From: Acidobacteriota bacterium | GTDB lineage: Bacteria; Acidobacteriota; Terriglobia; UBA7540 | DNA: 27,421 bases | Direction: 5' to 3' | Assembly: GCA_003165615.1 (NCBI GenBank) | Contig: PLWR01000499.1 | Coordinates: 359-27,779, forward strand | Shown: piece after piece, positions 8,902 to 16,613 of the stretch | Layout of the letters: every line of letters begins with the position of its first letter | How positions within the stretch are numbered: the first letter of the stretch is position 1 | Translations under genes and position numbers: made by a program | Notes under the pieces: generated by a model | Seen by the model: only the letters and a program-made list of their open reading frames with translations | What the model was told of the DNA's origin: nothing | Databases searched by the model: none

Positions 8902-9453
8902 ATGGACCTGCAATATCCCGTGGGGAAATTTACCTGGAATCGTAGCGGCGAAGGGTTGCTCGCGAGCGAGGCGGAGCGGCAGCTGTGGCTTGCCGACATC
9001 GCAGCGACGCCGGCGAACCTGCGAGCGGCGGTCGCGGGCCTGACGGAAGCGCAGCTTGACACACCTTACCGCCCCGGCGGCTGGACCGTCCGCCAGATGG
9101 TGCACCACTTCGCGGACAGTCACATGAACGCCTACACGCGCTTTCGCCTGGCGCTGACTGAGAACGAGCCCACCATCAAGCCCTACGACGAGGGTCTCTG
9201 GGCGCAATTGAGCGACGCGCGCACGGCCCCCGCCGAGCTGTCCTTAACCCTGCTCGACTCGCTGCACCAACGCCTGGTGATGCTGCTCCGCGGCCTGAAG
9301 CCGGAGGATTTTGCCCGCGCCCTGAATCATCCCGAGCTGGGGCGGGTGACGCTGGAAAAATACCTTTCGATGTACGCCTGGCACGGGAAGCACCATGTGG
9401 CCCACATCAACGGCCTGCGCCAACGTTCCGGGTGGAAGGCAGCCAGTGCGTAA
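8902..9453 (+). CDS. DinB/YfiT-family metal-dependent protein (bacillithiol-transferase type)
   Basis: A 183-residue four-helix-bundle protein of the DinB_2/YfiT group. Its members bind a divalent metal and in Bacillus-type bacteria transfer low-molecular-weight thiols. Family motifs are YRPGGWTVRQMVHHFADSH (residues 56-74) and YAWHGKHHVAHI (158-169). They supply the metal histidines, one from H68/H69 and others from H161-H168. It starts at ATG with AGGAGGG just upstream. It stands alone, 17 bases before the stop of the oppositely oriented lipoprotein gene. The thiol substrate in this organism is unknown; some homologues are annotated only as putative metal-dependent hydrolases. Confidence 0.88.
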   Translation: MDLQYPVGKFTWNRSGEGLLASEAERQLWLADIAATPANLRAAVAGLTEAQLDTPYRPGGWTVRQMVHHFADSHMNAYTRFRLALTENEPTIKPYDEGLWAQLSDARTAPAELSLTLLDSLHQRLVMLLRGLKPEDFARALNHPELGRVTLEKYLSMYAWHGKHHVAHINGLRQRSGWKAASA

Positions 9454-9470
9454 GGCCCTGGGGCGGCTCG

Positions 9471-12400
9471 CTATTGCTGCATCACCAGCAAAGTGGGCAG
9501 GGACGTCGCAAGGGTTGTGGGGCTGAACATCACGAATTTCGTACTGGAAATGATAATGCCGGCCACCACGCCGCCGGAGGAATTGACGTTGAAGGTCCCG
9601 TCCGGATTGACCGTATAGGTGGCGGCGAGGAACGAAGATCCCGCGTCCTGCGCGCTCGTCGAACTGATGTCCGTAGTGCCGGCAATGCTCCCACTGCCGT
9701 TCGGTGCGACGGGGTCCACCTCCGTCTGCGCGCTTTGGATAACAACTTCCGCCATCCCGCCGAAGAAGTTTCCCGCCAGTGAGGCGTTGTTGAAAGGTCC
9801 GCCCGACTGCGGTTCAATGGATCCCGTGTCCACCCCCGGTGCGGTATCGACAATGAAGCCCGTGTTCAAGCCCGACAAATAGAAAATAGGAGTAGTGCCT
9901 CCGCAAGTTTGCGAATCGCTGCTGAGGGTCACGCGCCCGCTCGGCTCGACGGCGTAGGTGCACGTGTAAGTGCTGGAAACCTGCATCGCGCCGGCGCGAT
10001 CTTCATAAAACGTGATCGCCATCGAACTGCTTCCATCAGCGCTAGCTGTCTCCATGGAGACGGCCGATGCGGTACCAACCATGCTCAGCCCGTTGAGATA
10101 GAAAACCATGTTGCCATTGAGCGATGCCTGCGTGAAACCGCCTCCGCCCGCTGGCACGCTTTGCTGATCCCATTCCCCACTGGCCCACGGGCCGGAGTCG
10201 GCATTGAGCATTAGCAATTGAGAGCTGGACACCGTATAGAACGTGATGTTGGAGTTGGTTTCCAACAGGGCGATGATTCCCGTGCCGCGGCCATTCGCAT
10301 CCAGGCTGGTGTAAGTTCCGGCAGCGTCGGGTGCCGCGGTGTTGGAGATGTTCCACGCGTCGTTGCAGTCCTGCTCCATACCAATGAACGTGTTGCCACT
10401 CGCGCCGATCACGCCCACACAGGCGTCGCGGCCGCCCAGGGGAGCGGGATCCCATCCGACGGTGCGGAAAACGTAGCTGCCGGTCAATCCGCCGGCAAAG
10501 GCGCTGGAGTTTTGGCGCAGGACTTGGCCCGTAGCGATATAGGCGCTCGAGCTGGGGCTGTCCCACTCGATCATCCGGCCGCTAGTGGCGGGGTTGGAAG
10601 ACATCGACCCGAGAGCGAAGTGCGTCGCAAAGGTTCCGAACGGAGTCGCCAGGGTGGCGCAACCCCGGCCGTCCGGCCCCACCGAGTAGGAGCTGGCCGA
10701 GGTGATAATGTTGCCGTGTTGCGCACCGAGCACGCCATTGGTATCCGCCTCCCCCGCGGTGATTCTGCCGGTTCCATCGGCGGTGAAGGAGCCGACAACA
10801 GCCAGGAAGCCAGCGTCATTAAACCCGCTCAGGCTGAAGGCATACGGCCCGTGGAGTACCGTGTTGTTGCCTGAGCTGGTGCACGCTTCCGCGGGGTTAT
10901 CCACCGTAATGCTGAGCGCTTGCGTTTGGGTTTCAGGCGTGGAACTTGAATCCGTAACCATAACAGTGAAATACGTTGTGCCCAAAGACGACGGTGTCCC
11001 CGCAATCGCGCCCGTGGAGGGGTTGAGCGACACACTTGGGGGCACGGTACCCACGGGGGTACTCCAAGTGTAGGGGGGTGTGCCGCCCATCGCCGCGGCC
11101 ATGGCGGCGTAGGGTTTGGAGACGGTGCCGTCGAGCAAAGAGGTTGTGGTGATGACCAGCGGCCCGGGCGCGCCGATGGCAATGGTCAGAGGCTGGGTTT
11201 GGGTCTGGGGCGTCGGGCTGGAATCCCATACGGCAACGGTAAAGGTGAAATTCCCCTGCGACGTGGGGCTCCCGGAAAACACTCCGGAGGCTGGCTGCAT
11301 GGTCAGGCCGGGTGGAAGCGAGCCCGTCGCTAGGCTCCAGGCATACGGAGGGATGCCGCCGCTGGCTTCAATTTGTGCCAGGTAGGTGATGCCCTCGGAA
11401 CCGGCGGGCAGCGACGTGGTAGAAATGCTCATCACCGTAACCACGGTGATGCTGAGCGGCGCTTGCGCCGAAGCCGGCCCGGCTGAAGAATCGGTGACTT
11501 GCACGGTGAAGCCGAAAGTTCCGGGAACGGTGGGGTCCCCGGTGATGGCGCCGGAACTAGCGAGTGACAAGCCGGTGGGCAAAGCGCCGCTGGCCAGGCT
11601 CCAGGTGAGCGGCGCTATGCCGCCCGTGGCTTGCAGAGCGGCGCTGTAGTTGGCATTCGGTGTGGCGTTGGCAAGAGTGGTGGTGGTGATGGTAACGGTC
11701 GGCGGCCCCGCTGCATTGATGGTGATGGCGAGGGACTGGGTTTGGGTCTGGGGCGACGGGCAGGAATCGCGCACGGTAACCGTAAAGGTGAAGCTACCCT
11801 GCGACGTGGGGCTTCCGGAAATCACTCCGGAGCTCGGCAGCAGGCTCAGGCCGGGAGGAAGTTGACCCGCCGCTAGGCTCCAGGCATACGGAGTGGTTCC
11901 GCCGCTGGCGTCAACTTGTGCAAGGTAGGCGGTGCCCAGGGAACCGGCGGGCAGCGACGTGGTGGAGATCCTCATCACCGTGGCGACCGTCAGGCTGATC
12001 TGCCCCTGCGCCGAGCAGGGTCCACCCGATCCGGCGGACGCATCCGTGACTTGCGCGGTGAAGGTAAAGGTCCCGAAAACGGTGGGAGTTCCGGTGATGG
12101 CGCCGGAACTGCTCATGGTCAATCCGGAGGGCAAAGCGCCGCCCATCAGGGCCCAGGTAAGCGTCCCCGCACCGCCGCTGGCTTGCACAGTAGCGCTATA
12201 GCTGGCATTGGGAGTGGCGGTGGTAAGGGCGGTGCTGGTAATGCTCGGCGGCGGACAAACCATGACCACTGCGGAACTGGTCTTGGTGGTGTCGGCGACG
12301 GACGTGGCCGTAACCGTAACGCTGAGGTTGGCCGAAACCGAAGAGGGGGCATTGTACGTTGCCGAAGTCGTCGTGGTGTTGGAAAAACTCCCGCAGGCCG

Positions 12401-12641
12401 TGCCGGTAAGCCCCGACGCGGAACAACTCCAGGTCACTCCCTTGCTGGCCGAATCGTTTTCCACCGTCGCGGAGAACTTTACCGTTTGCCCCTGATCGAT
12501 ATTCGTCTGGGCCGCCGGAGAAATGGAAACGAAGATGGCAGGAGGTGAGGCAGGAGGGGTGTAACCTCCCCCGCCGCCGCCCCCACCCCCGCAACCGCAA
12601 ATAACCACCAATCCGCCGATCGCAAGCAATAGCCGTTTCAT
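9471..12641 (-). CDS. Large lipoprotein with five He_PIG Ig-like repeats (paralogue of 13587-16184)
   Basis: A 1056-residue predicted lipoprotein. The ATG at 12641 is preferred (AGGAGGTG 7-8 bases upstream, clear lipoprotein signal MKRLLLAIGGLVVICGC with Cys17 as lipidation site). The frame is open upstream but only through a palindromic repeat element. After a nine-glycine run comes an Ig-like domain (about 37-128). Five He_PIG units follow (about 131-220, 221-309, 310-402, 403-490, 491-581), each with the pattern SGGxxPYxWSLxxGxLPxGL, GxISGxPT and FTVxVxD. The rest (about 585-1056) is a beta-rich domain of unknown function shared with the neighbouring paralogue. It is probably surface exposed and adhesive or polymer-binding; no enzyme motif is visible. 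Confidence 0.85.
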   Translation of the reverse strand: MKRLLLAIGGLVVICGCGGGGGGGGGYTPPASPPAIFVSISPAAQTNIDQGQTVKFSATVENDSASKGVTWSCSASGLTGTACGSFSNTTTTSATYNAPSSVSANLSVTVTATSVADTTKTSSAVVMVCPPPSITSTALTTATPNASYSATVQASGGAGTLTWALMGGALPSGLTMSSSGAITGTPTVFGTFTFTAQVTDASAGSGGPCSAQGQISLTVATVMRISTTSLPAGSLGTAYLAQVDASGGTTPYAWSLAAGQLPPGLSLLPSSGVISGSPTSQGSFTFTVTVRDSCPSPQTQTQSLAITINAAGPPTVTITTTTLANATPNANYSAALQATGGIAPLTWSLASGALPTGLSLASSGAITGDPTVPGTFGFTVQVTDSSAGPASAQAPLSITVVTVMSISTTSLPAGSEGITYLAQIEASGGIPPYAWSLATGSLPPGLTMQPASGVFSGSPTSQGNFTFTVAVWDSSPTPQTQTQPLTIAIGAPGPLVITTTSLLDGTVSKPYAAMAAAMGGTPPYTWSTPVGTVPPSVSLNPSTGAIAGTPSSLGTTYFTVMVTDSSSTPETQTQALSITVDNPAEACTSSGNNTVLHGPYAFSLSGFNDAGFLAVVGSFTADGTGRITAGEADTNGVLGAQHGNIITSASSYSVGPDGRGCATLATPFGTFATHFALGSMSSNPATSGRMIEWDSPSSSAYIATGQVLRQNSSAFAGGLTGSYVFRTVGWDPAPLGGRDACVGVIGASGNTFIGMEQDCNDAWNISNTAAPDAAGTYTSLDANGRGTGIIALLETNSNITFYTVSSSQLLMLNADSGPWASGEWDQQSVPAGGGGFTQASLNGNMVFYLNGLSMVGTASAVSMETASADGSSSMAITFYEDRAGAMQVSSTYTCTYAVEPSGRVTLSSDSQTCGGTTPIFYLSGLNTGFIVDTAPGVDTGSIEPQSGGPFNNASLAGNFFGGMAEVVIQSAQTEVDPVAPNGSGSIAGTTDISSTSAQDAGSSFLAATYTVNPDGTFNVNSSGGVVAGIIISSTKFVMFSPTTLATSLPTLLVMQQ
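11172..12251 (-). repeat. Tandem duplication of a two-domain (He_PIG A-B) block inside the lipoprotein gene
   Basis: Coding for residues 131-309 (A1-B1, 12251-11715) repeats as residues 312-490 (A2-B2, 11708-11172). The B halves are offset by 543 bp and stay highly similar in DNA; GGGTTTGGGTCTGGGG recurs at 11195 and 11738. The neighbouring paralogue has only one A-B block before unit C. Confidence 0.85.
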
Positions 12642-12659
12642 TGGGGCGCACCTCCTGGA

Positions 12660-12824
12660 GCTGGTGTCATTTGCGAAACGCAGACGCTCCCAAGTGCAGT
12701 CATTCCCGCGAAAGCGGGAATCCACTCCGCACGCCATTGGAAATGAGCCGGTGACGGAATGGATTCCCGCTTTCGCGGGAATGACCAGTGCTTCGAAAAG
12801 GTTCCCATTCCAAATGACACCAGC
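12660..12824. mobile_element. Palindromic MITE-like element with dRS3-type cores
   Basis: Outer ends GCTGGTGTCATTTG (12660-12673) and its exact complement (12811-12824) enclose a perfect 25-bp inverted repeat (12700-12724 and 12760-12784). Each inner arm contains ATTCCCGCGAAAGCGGGAAT, itself a hairpin of the form ATTCCC-N8-GGGAAT known from Neisseria dRS3 and similar dispersed repeats. It has no coding capacity. It sits directly upstream of the SD of the first lipoprotein gene, so it would lie in its leader or promoter. Confidence 0.85.
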
Positions 12825-12995
12825 GCCTACCTCCGGGAGCACAGAATTCCCACCACACGTTTGGAAGTGCGGGGCAGTGGGCCAGTGAGGCAACGCAACG
12901 CATGTCCCGATTTGTCCTAAGCCCCGCATTAGAATTCCTTCATCTTGGTTATCGGCGGGTGGTGGGGAGGGGATGAAAAAAATTTGGGAGGGAGG

Positions 12996-13037
12996 GCTGA
13001 GGAGCTGGAAGTTAGGAGTTGGGAGTCAGGAGCCTGG
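12996..13037. repeat. Six degenerate tandem heptamers
   Basis: Units in phase are GCTGAGG, AGCTGGA, AGTTAGG, AGTTGGG, AGTCAGG and AGCCTGG (consensus AGTNNGG). The unit is unrelated to that in gltX but the period is the same. Confidence 0.8.
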
Positions 13038-13176
13038 ATCAATTTGTGCTCTTTTCCTGATGTCTCCGTGTCCTGGTGGTGATATCTCTCGGGGTTGCGG
13101 GATCTGAAAGCCAAGAGCTGATGCCTGAAAGCCTGCCCCCGCCAGGCCGCCATTGGGATGTAGCCTCACTTTTTAA

Positions 13177-13205
13177 TTGACAAAGCCTAGATATGTGAGT
13201 ATAGC
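13177..13205 (+). promoter_or_regulatory. Consensus-like sigma-70 promoter without an obvious gene
   Basis: TTGACA (13177-13182), exactly 17 bases, then TATAGC (13200-13205). Transcription would start near 13212 and run into a region with no recognisable protein. The region ends in a hairpin at 13401-13430. It may drive a small RNA. Confidence 0.5.
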
Positions 13206-13400
13206 GGAGGTGGAAGCCGGTGCCTGGAACGAAAGGGCAGCGCCTGTGCCGAAGGTGAGAGAGTTGAGCCCCCGCCCCTCGTGGCGAATCCGCCACACCT
13301 TAAACCAACAAAAAGTCACAATTGGGGAACCACTACCACAAAAAGCTATTAAAAATGAAGGTCGATCCGGAAATGTGTATGAAAACAAAGGGTAGAATGA

Positions 13401-13430
13401 CAAATTGTCCGATAAAGTGTCGGACATTTG
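13401..13430. terminator. Hairpin closing the orphan transcript region
   Basis: TGTCCGA and TCGGACA pair around a 7-base loop (13406-13426). The flanks CAAA and TTTG extend the stem with one bulge. It could end a transcript from 13212, or be an old mobile-element end. Confidence 0.4.
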
Positions 13431-13586
13431 TGCGCATTTGAGCCGATTTTGCAGAAATCTCCGGGGGTTGCACGGACTATTTGCCGCGAATTGCAGTTTC
13501 GGAGCGTTATTTTGCGGAAATTACCGGCACCAAGTAACCCCTTGCGCCCAGGACACCAAGATACCAGGGAAGTGGGCCATGGGTTC

Positions 13587-16184
13587 CTACCGCTGGCCGA
13601 TTTGCAGCGTGGGAAATGTCAGGGTTGGATTGCTAACGATCACAAGCTTGTTGCCGGCGATGGCGATGCCCACCGTGGTTCCGCCGGAAGAGCCGGTGCT
13701 GAAAGTCCCATCGGCATGCAAGGTTATTGTGTCGGAGCCGGCAACGCCCGCGGACTGGGTGGAGGTGGAAGCCGTGTCGGTAGTAGTGGTCACAATTCCA
13801 TTGCCCGTCAGAGTGAGAAGGCCCAACTCTGCCTGCGCGGCCTGGCTGACCACTTCCGAAGTTCCCATGTAGTAAGTCCCTGCCAGGGAATTGGTAGTGA
13901 GGCCCGTCGTTTGGGATTCAAAGGTTCCCAATTCAATCGAGGAGTCGGTACTGATTTGGAAGGCGGAATCCAGGTTATACAGATAGAAAATGGGGGGACT
14001 CGAGGCGCAATTGTTGCCAGTCAGCGTCACCCGGCCAATCGCGACCACCGAATAGGTGCAAGTCGTGCTGGTCGTTTGGAAGGCGCCGGCGACATCCCGG
14101 TAAAGCTGCGTCGTTTCGGAACTGATGCCATCGGCCGTCTCGGTGGCAATCGCAACATCCCCGGCTGCCCCGGAAAGTCCCAACCCATTCGCATAGAAGG
14201 CTACGTTGCCGCGGAAGGAGGCCTGGTTGAATCCCGAACCCCCGAGCGGCGCCGTCGACTGCTGCCAATCTCCGCTATAAGCGATGCCGGGATCGGCGTT
14301 GACAATGAAGAGCTGCGTTGTGGAAACCCAGTAAAATGTAAGAGTGGAGGTGCCTTGTCCCACGGAAAGAATTCCCGTGCCGCGCCCATTCGTGTCGGCA
14401 GCAGAATAGGTGTTCAACTGCGTATTATTGGTGACGCTGGTGTTGGTCGTGTTGGTGACCGTTCCATTATCATTGCAGTCCTGTTGCAGGTAACTGAATT
14501 TGTTGGCGGCGCCACTGACAATTCCGACGCAGGCGACGCGGCCGGATGTGGAGGTATCCCAGCCCGCCGTGCTCAACGCGTAGCTTCCCGTGAGGGGAGA
14601 GAGGAAGGCGACAGGGTTTTGCTGAATGATCTGGCCCGCGGCAACATAGGCGCTGGAGCCGGGGTTTTCGAACTCAATGAGGCGGCCCTGGGTGGCAACC
14701 CCCGCGGACAAACCTCCCACCACAAACCGCGTGTAGAACGTTCCGAATGGAGTCGCGAACGTGGCGCAACCACGGTTGTCAGGTCCCACCGAGTAGGAAC
14801 TGGCACTGGTGATGAGGCTACCGGATTGAGGGCCCAGGACGCCGTTGGTGTCAGCTTCGCCTGCCGTGATATTGCCGGCGCCATCGGCCGTGAGGGAGCC
14901 CACCACGGCAAGAAAACCTACCCCGTTGTAGCCGCGCAGGCTGAAAGCGTATTGCCCCACCAGGACAGAGTTGTTACCCGAACTCGAGCAAGCCGCCACC
15001 GCGGCATTGATGGTGATGCTCAGGTCTTGTGTGACGACCTGCGGCGGCGAGCTGATGTCCGATACTTGCACGGTGAAGGGATAAGTGCCGGGCGCGGCCG
15101 TGGGGACGCCTGAAATCGCCCCGGTCGTGGGGCTGAGCGCCAACCCCGTCGGCAGCCCCCCAGCGATGACTGTCCAAACCAGGGGCGGCGCGCCCCCGGT
15201 TGCCACAAGTTGCCCCCGGTACGACGTGTCCACCGTACCGTCTGCCAAGGCAGCCGTCCTCATGGCCAGCGGCGAGGGGTTTATGGTGATGGTGAAGTTT
15301 GAGCTTGTAAAATTCTGCTGGACCGGACTGGAATCAACCACCGTCACGGCAAAGGAATAAGTGCCTTGCACGGTAGGCGTGCCGGAAATCACTCCGTTGT
15401 TTTGCAGCACCAGTCCCGAAGGCAGGCTGCCACTGTAGATGCTCCAGGCCAAAGGAGGCAAGCCTCCTGAAAAGGGGAGAGAAACGCTGTAGGCAATTCC
15501 CACATTGCCATTCGGAAACGTGGCAGTGGGAATGGAGAGAACTCCCACGACGGTGAGGCTAAAGGTTTGTTGTGTTGAGAGCCCGCCACCCGGCGCCGTC
15601 GATGAATCCGTCACTCTGACCGTAAAAGTGGAAGTGCCGCCCGTGGTGGGTGTTCCAAAAATCAATCCGGCACTGTTCAAGGCCATCCCTGCCGGCAGCG
15701 ATCCGCTGGCCAAGCTCCAATTCAGGGGCGCTACACCACCGGTGGCCTGAAGAGTTGTGTGGTAAATATAAGTCGGCGTGGCGGTAGGCAAATTGGTGGT
15801 AACGATACTGGGCGGAGGCATGACGAAGAATGTCGACGAAGCGGCCTGGGTCGTTTGGACCGTGGAAGTTGCCGTCACCGTGACGCTTAAGCTGGCTGAA
15901 ACCGACCTGGGAGCGGTATAGGTTGTGGAGGGGCCGGTGAGGTTGGAAAGCGTTCCGCACGTGGCGCCCGCGCATCCCGGCCCGGTGACGCTCCACGCCA
16001 CGCCAGCGGCGGATTGGGGCGCAGCGTTGTCAGCCAAGCTCGCCGTAAACTGCAGGGTCTGGCCCTGGTCGATGTCGGGTGGAACGGCGGGAGCAATCGA
16101 CACCACAATGAGCGGAGATGGCGCCCTGCTACCACAACCGCACATCAGCACCAGAATCGAAAATGCCAGCACGAGCTTCTTCAT
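13587..16184 (-). CDS. Large lipoprotein with three He_PIG repeats (paralogue of 9471-12641)
   Basis: An 865-residue predicted lipoprotein starting at ATG 16184 (AGAAGG 8 bases upstream). Residues 1-17 form a lipoprotein signal (MKKLVLAFSILVLMCGC). An Ig-like domain (about 27-120) is followed by three He_PIG units (about 124-213, 214-302, 303-394) and a C-terminal beta-rich domain (about 398-865). That last domain is very close to the one in the downstream paralogue: FLAVVGS, TADG, ITAGEADTNGVLG, SASSYSVGPD and RGCAT are shared. Gene order and similarity show a tandem duplication, followed by growth of the repeat region in the other copy. Its role is unknown; attachment to polymers or cells is a guess from the domain type. 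Confidence 0.84.
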   Translation of the reverse strand: MKKLVLAFSILVLMCGCGSRAPSPLIVVSIAPAVPPDIDQGQTLQFTASLADNAAPQSAAGVAWSVTGPGCAGATCGTLSNLTGPSTTYTAPRSVSASLSVTVTATSTVQTTQAASSTFFVMPPPSIVTTNLPTATPTYIYHTTLQATGGVAPLNWSLASGSLPAGMALNSAGLIFGTPTTGGTSTFTVRVTDSSTAPGGGLSTQQTFSLTVVGVLSIPTATFPNGNVGIAYSVSLPFSGGLPPLAWSIYSGSLPSGLVLQNNGVISGTPTVQGTYSFAVTVVDSSPVQQNFTSSNFTITINPSPLAMRTAALADGTVDTSYRGQLVATGGAPPLVWTVIAGGLPTGLALSPTTGAISGVPTAAPGTYPFTVQVSDISSPPQVVTQDLSITINAAVAACSSSGNNSVLVGQYAFSLRGYNGVGFLAVVGSLTADGAGNITAGEADTNGVLGPQSGSLITSASSYSVGPDNRGCATFATPFGTFYTRFVVGGLSAGVATQGRLIEFENPGSSAYVAAGQIIQQNPVAFLSPLTGSYALSTAGWDTSTSGRVACVGIVSGAANKFSYLQQDCNDNGTVTNTTNTSVTNNTQLNTYSAADTNGRGTGILSVGQGTSTLTFYWVSTTQLFIVNADPGIAYSGDWQQSTAPLGGSGFNQASFRGNVAFYANGLGLSGAAGDVAIATETADGISSETTQLYRDVAGAFQTTSTTCTYSVVAIGRVTLTGNNCASSPPIFYLYNLDSAFQISTDSSIELGTFESQTTGLTTNSLAGTYYMGTSEVVSQAAQAELGLLTLTGNGIVTTTTDTASTSTQSAGVAGSDTITLHADGTFSTGSSGGTTVGIAIAGNKLVIVSNPTLTFPTLQIGQR

Positions 16185-16613
16185 TATGTATGCCTTCTCT
16201 ACTACCGTAACACATCCCCTTGGACTTTGGGTATATCCCGGCCAACAACCCATCCAGGAAACGCCGGCTCGCAGCCACCGGCGCCAAGCCTCAAGGGAAA
16301 GATGATGAAACTCTGCCAAACGCTGCCTCGCCCCTCGCCGAAATTGGAAAGCGCGGCCGCCCGGCCGGGTGCCCTCAGCAATAAAAGTCGCCTTACCGTC
16401 GGCGCGATCAGGATAACGTTTGATCGGTTGACGTGGAAGTGGACGAATCCTGAAACACCCCCGTTAAAACGGGCAACTTGCAGTGGCGAGTACAGCCATT
16501 CTTGCAGAATGCAAAAGCCAAAATCATCTTCGCCAGAGTTGGCCCTCCAGCCCCCCCAGCAAAGGCAACATATATTTCTACCTGCGTCCAAAAGTAATGT
16601 CAATTCTCTCTGC
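16185..16613 (-). other. Long leader or spacer between mmsA and the lipoprotein gene
   Basis: About 430 bases without a gene. It has a promoter candidate at its upstream end (16575-16603) and a small hairpin CCCGTT-tt-AACGGG near 16466-16479. A GCCGG...CCGGC stem lies near 16267-16286. If the promoter is real, the lipoprotein mRNA has a 5' leader of nearly 390 nt. I could not match it to a known riboswitch. Confidence 0.4.
16575..16603 (-). promoter_or_regulatory. Candidate sigma-70 promoter just downstream of mmsA
   Basis: On the minus strand TTGACA (16603-16598), a 17-base spacer, then TAGAAA (16580-16575). It starts 10 bases past the mmsA stop and points to the lipoprotein gene. Confidence 0.5.

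Larger units (their letters stand above)
12642..13586. other. 0.9-kb spacer between the two lipoprotein genes
   Basis: Holds a palindromic element (12660-12824), a heptamer tract (12996-13037), a strong plus-strand promoter (13177-13205) and a hairpin (13401-13430), listed separately. The stretch 13300-13430 is much more A/T-rich than its surroundings. The inverted repeat GTGGCG/CGCCAC near 13283-13298 is short. An ACACCAAGATACCA repeat-like string lies near 13555. I see no recognisable protein. Confidence 0.6.

Noticed and set aside
12642..12929. Upstream extension of the first lipoprotein frame
   Set aside because: It runs through the palindromic element, and the ATG at 12641 has a strong SD followed by a lipoprotein signal.
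13177..13395. 72-codon frame in the lipoprotein spacer
   Set aside because: Its first codon is the promoter -35 box itself, no SD, no family resemblance; kept only as a possible RNA region.
13428..15113. 561-codon plus-strand frame opposite the second lipoprotein
   Set aside because: Gly/Arg/Ala-rich antisense of repeat-rich coding DNA; no homology or start signal.
16185..16600. Cyclic-di-GMP (GEMM) riboswitch in the lipoprotein leader
   Set aside because: I looked for the conserved core of that class and did not find it on either strand.
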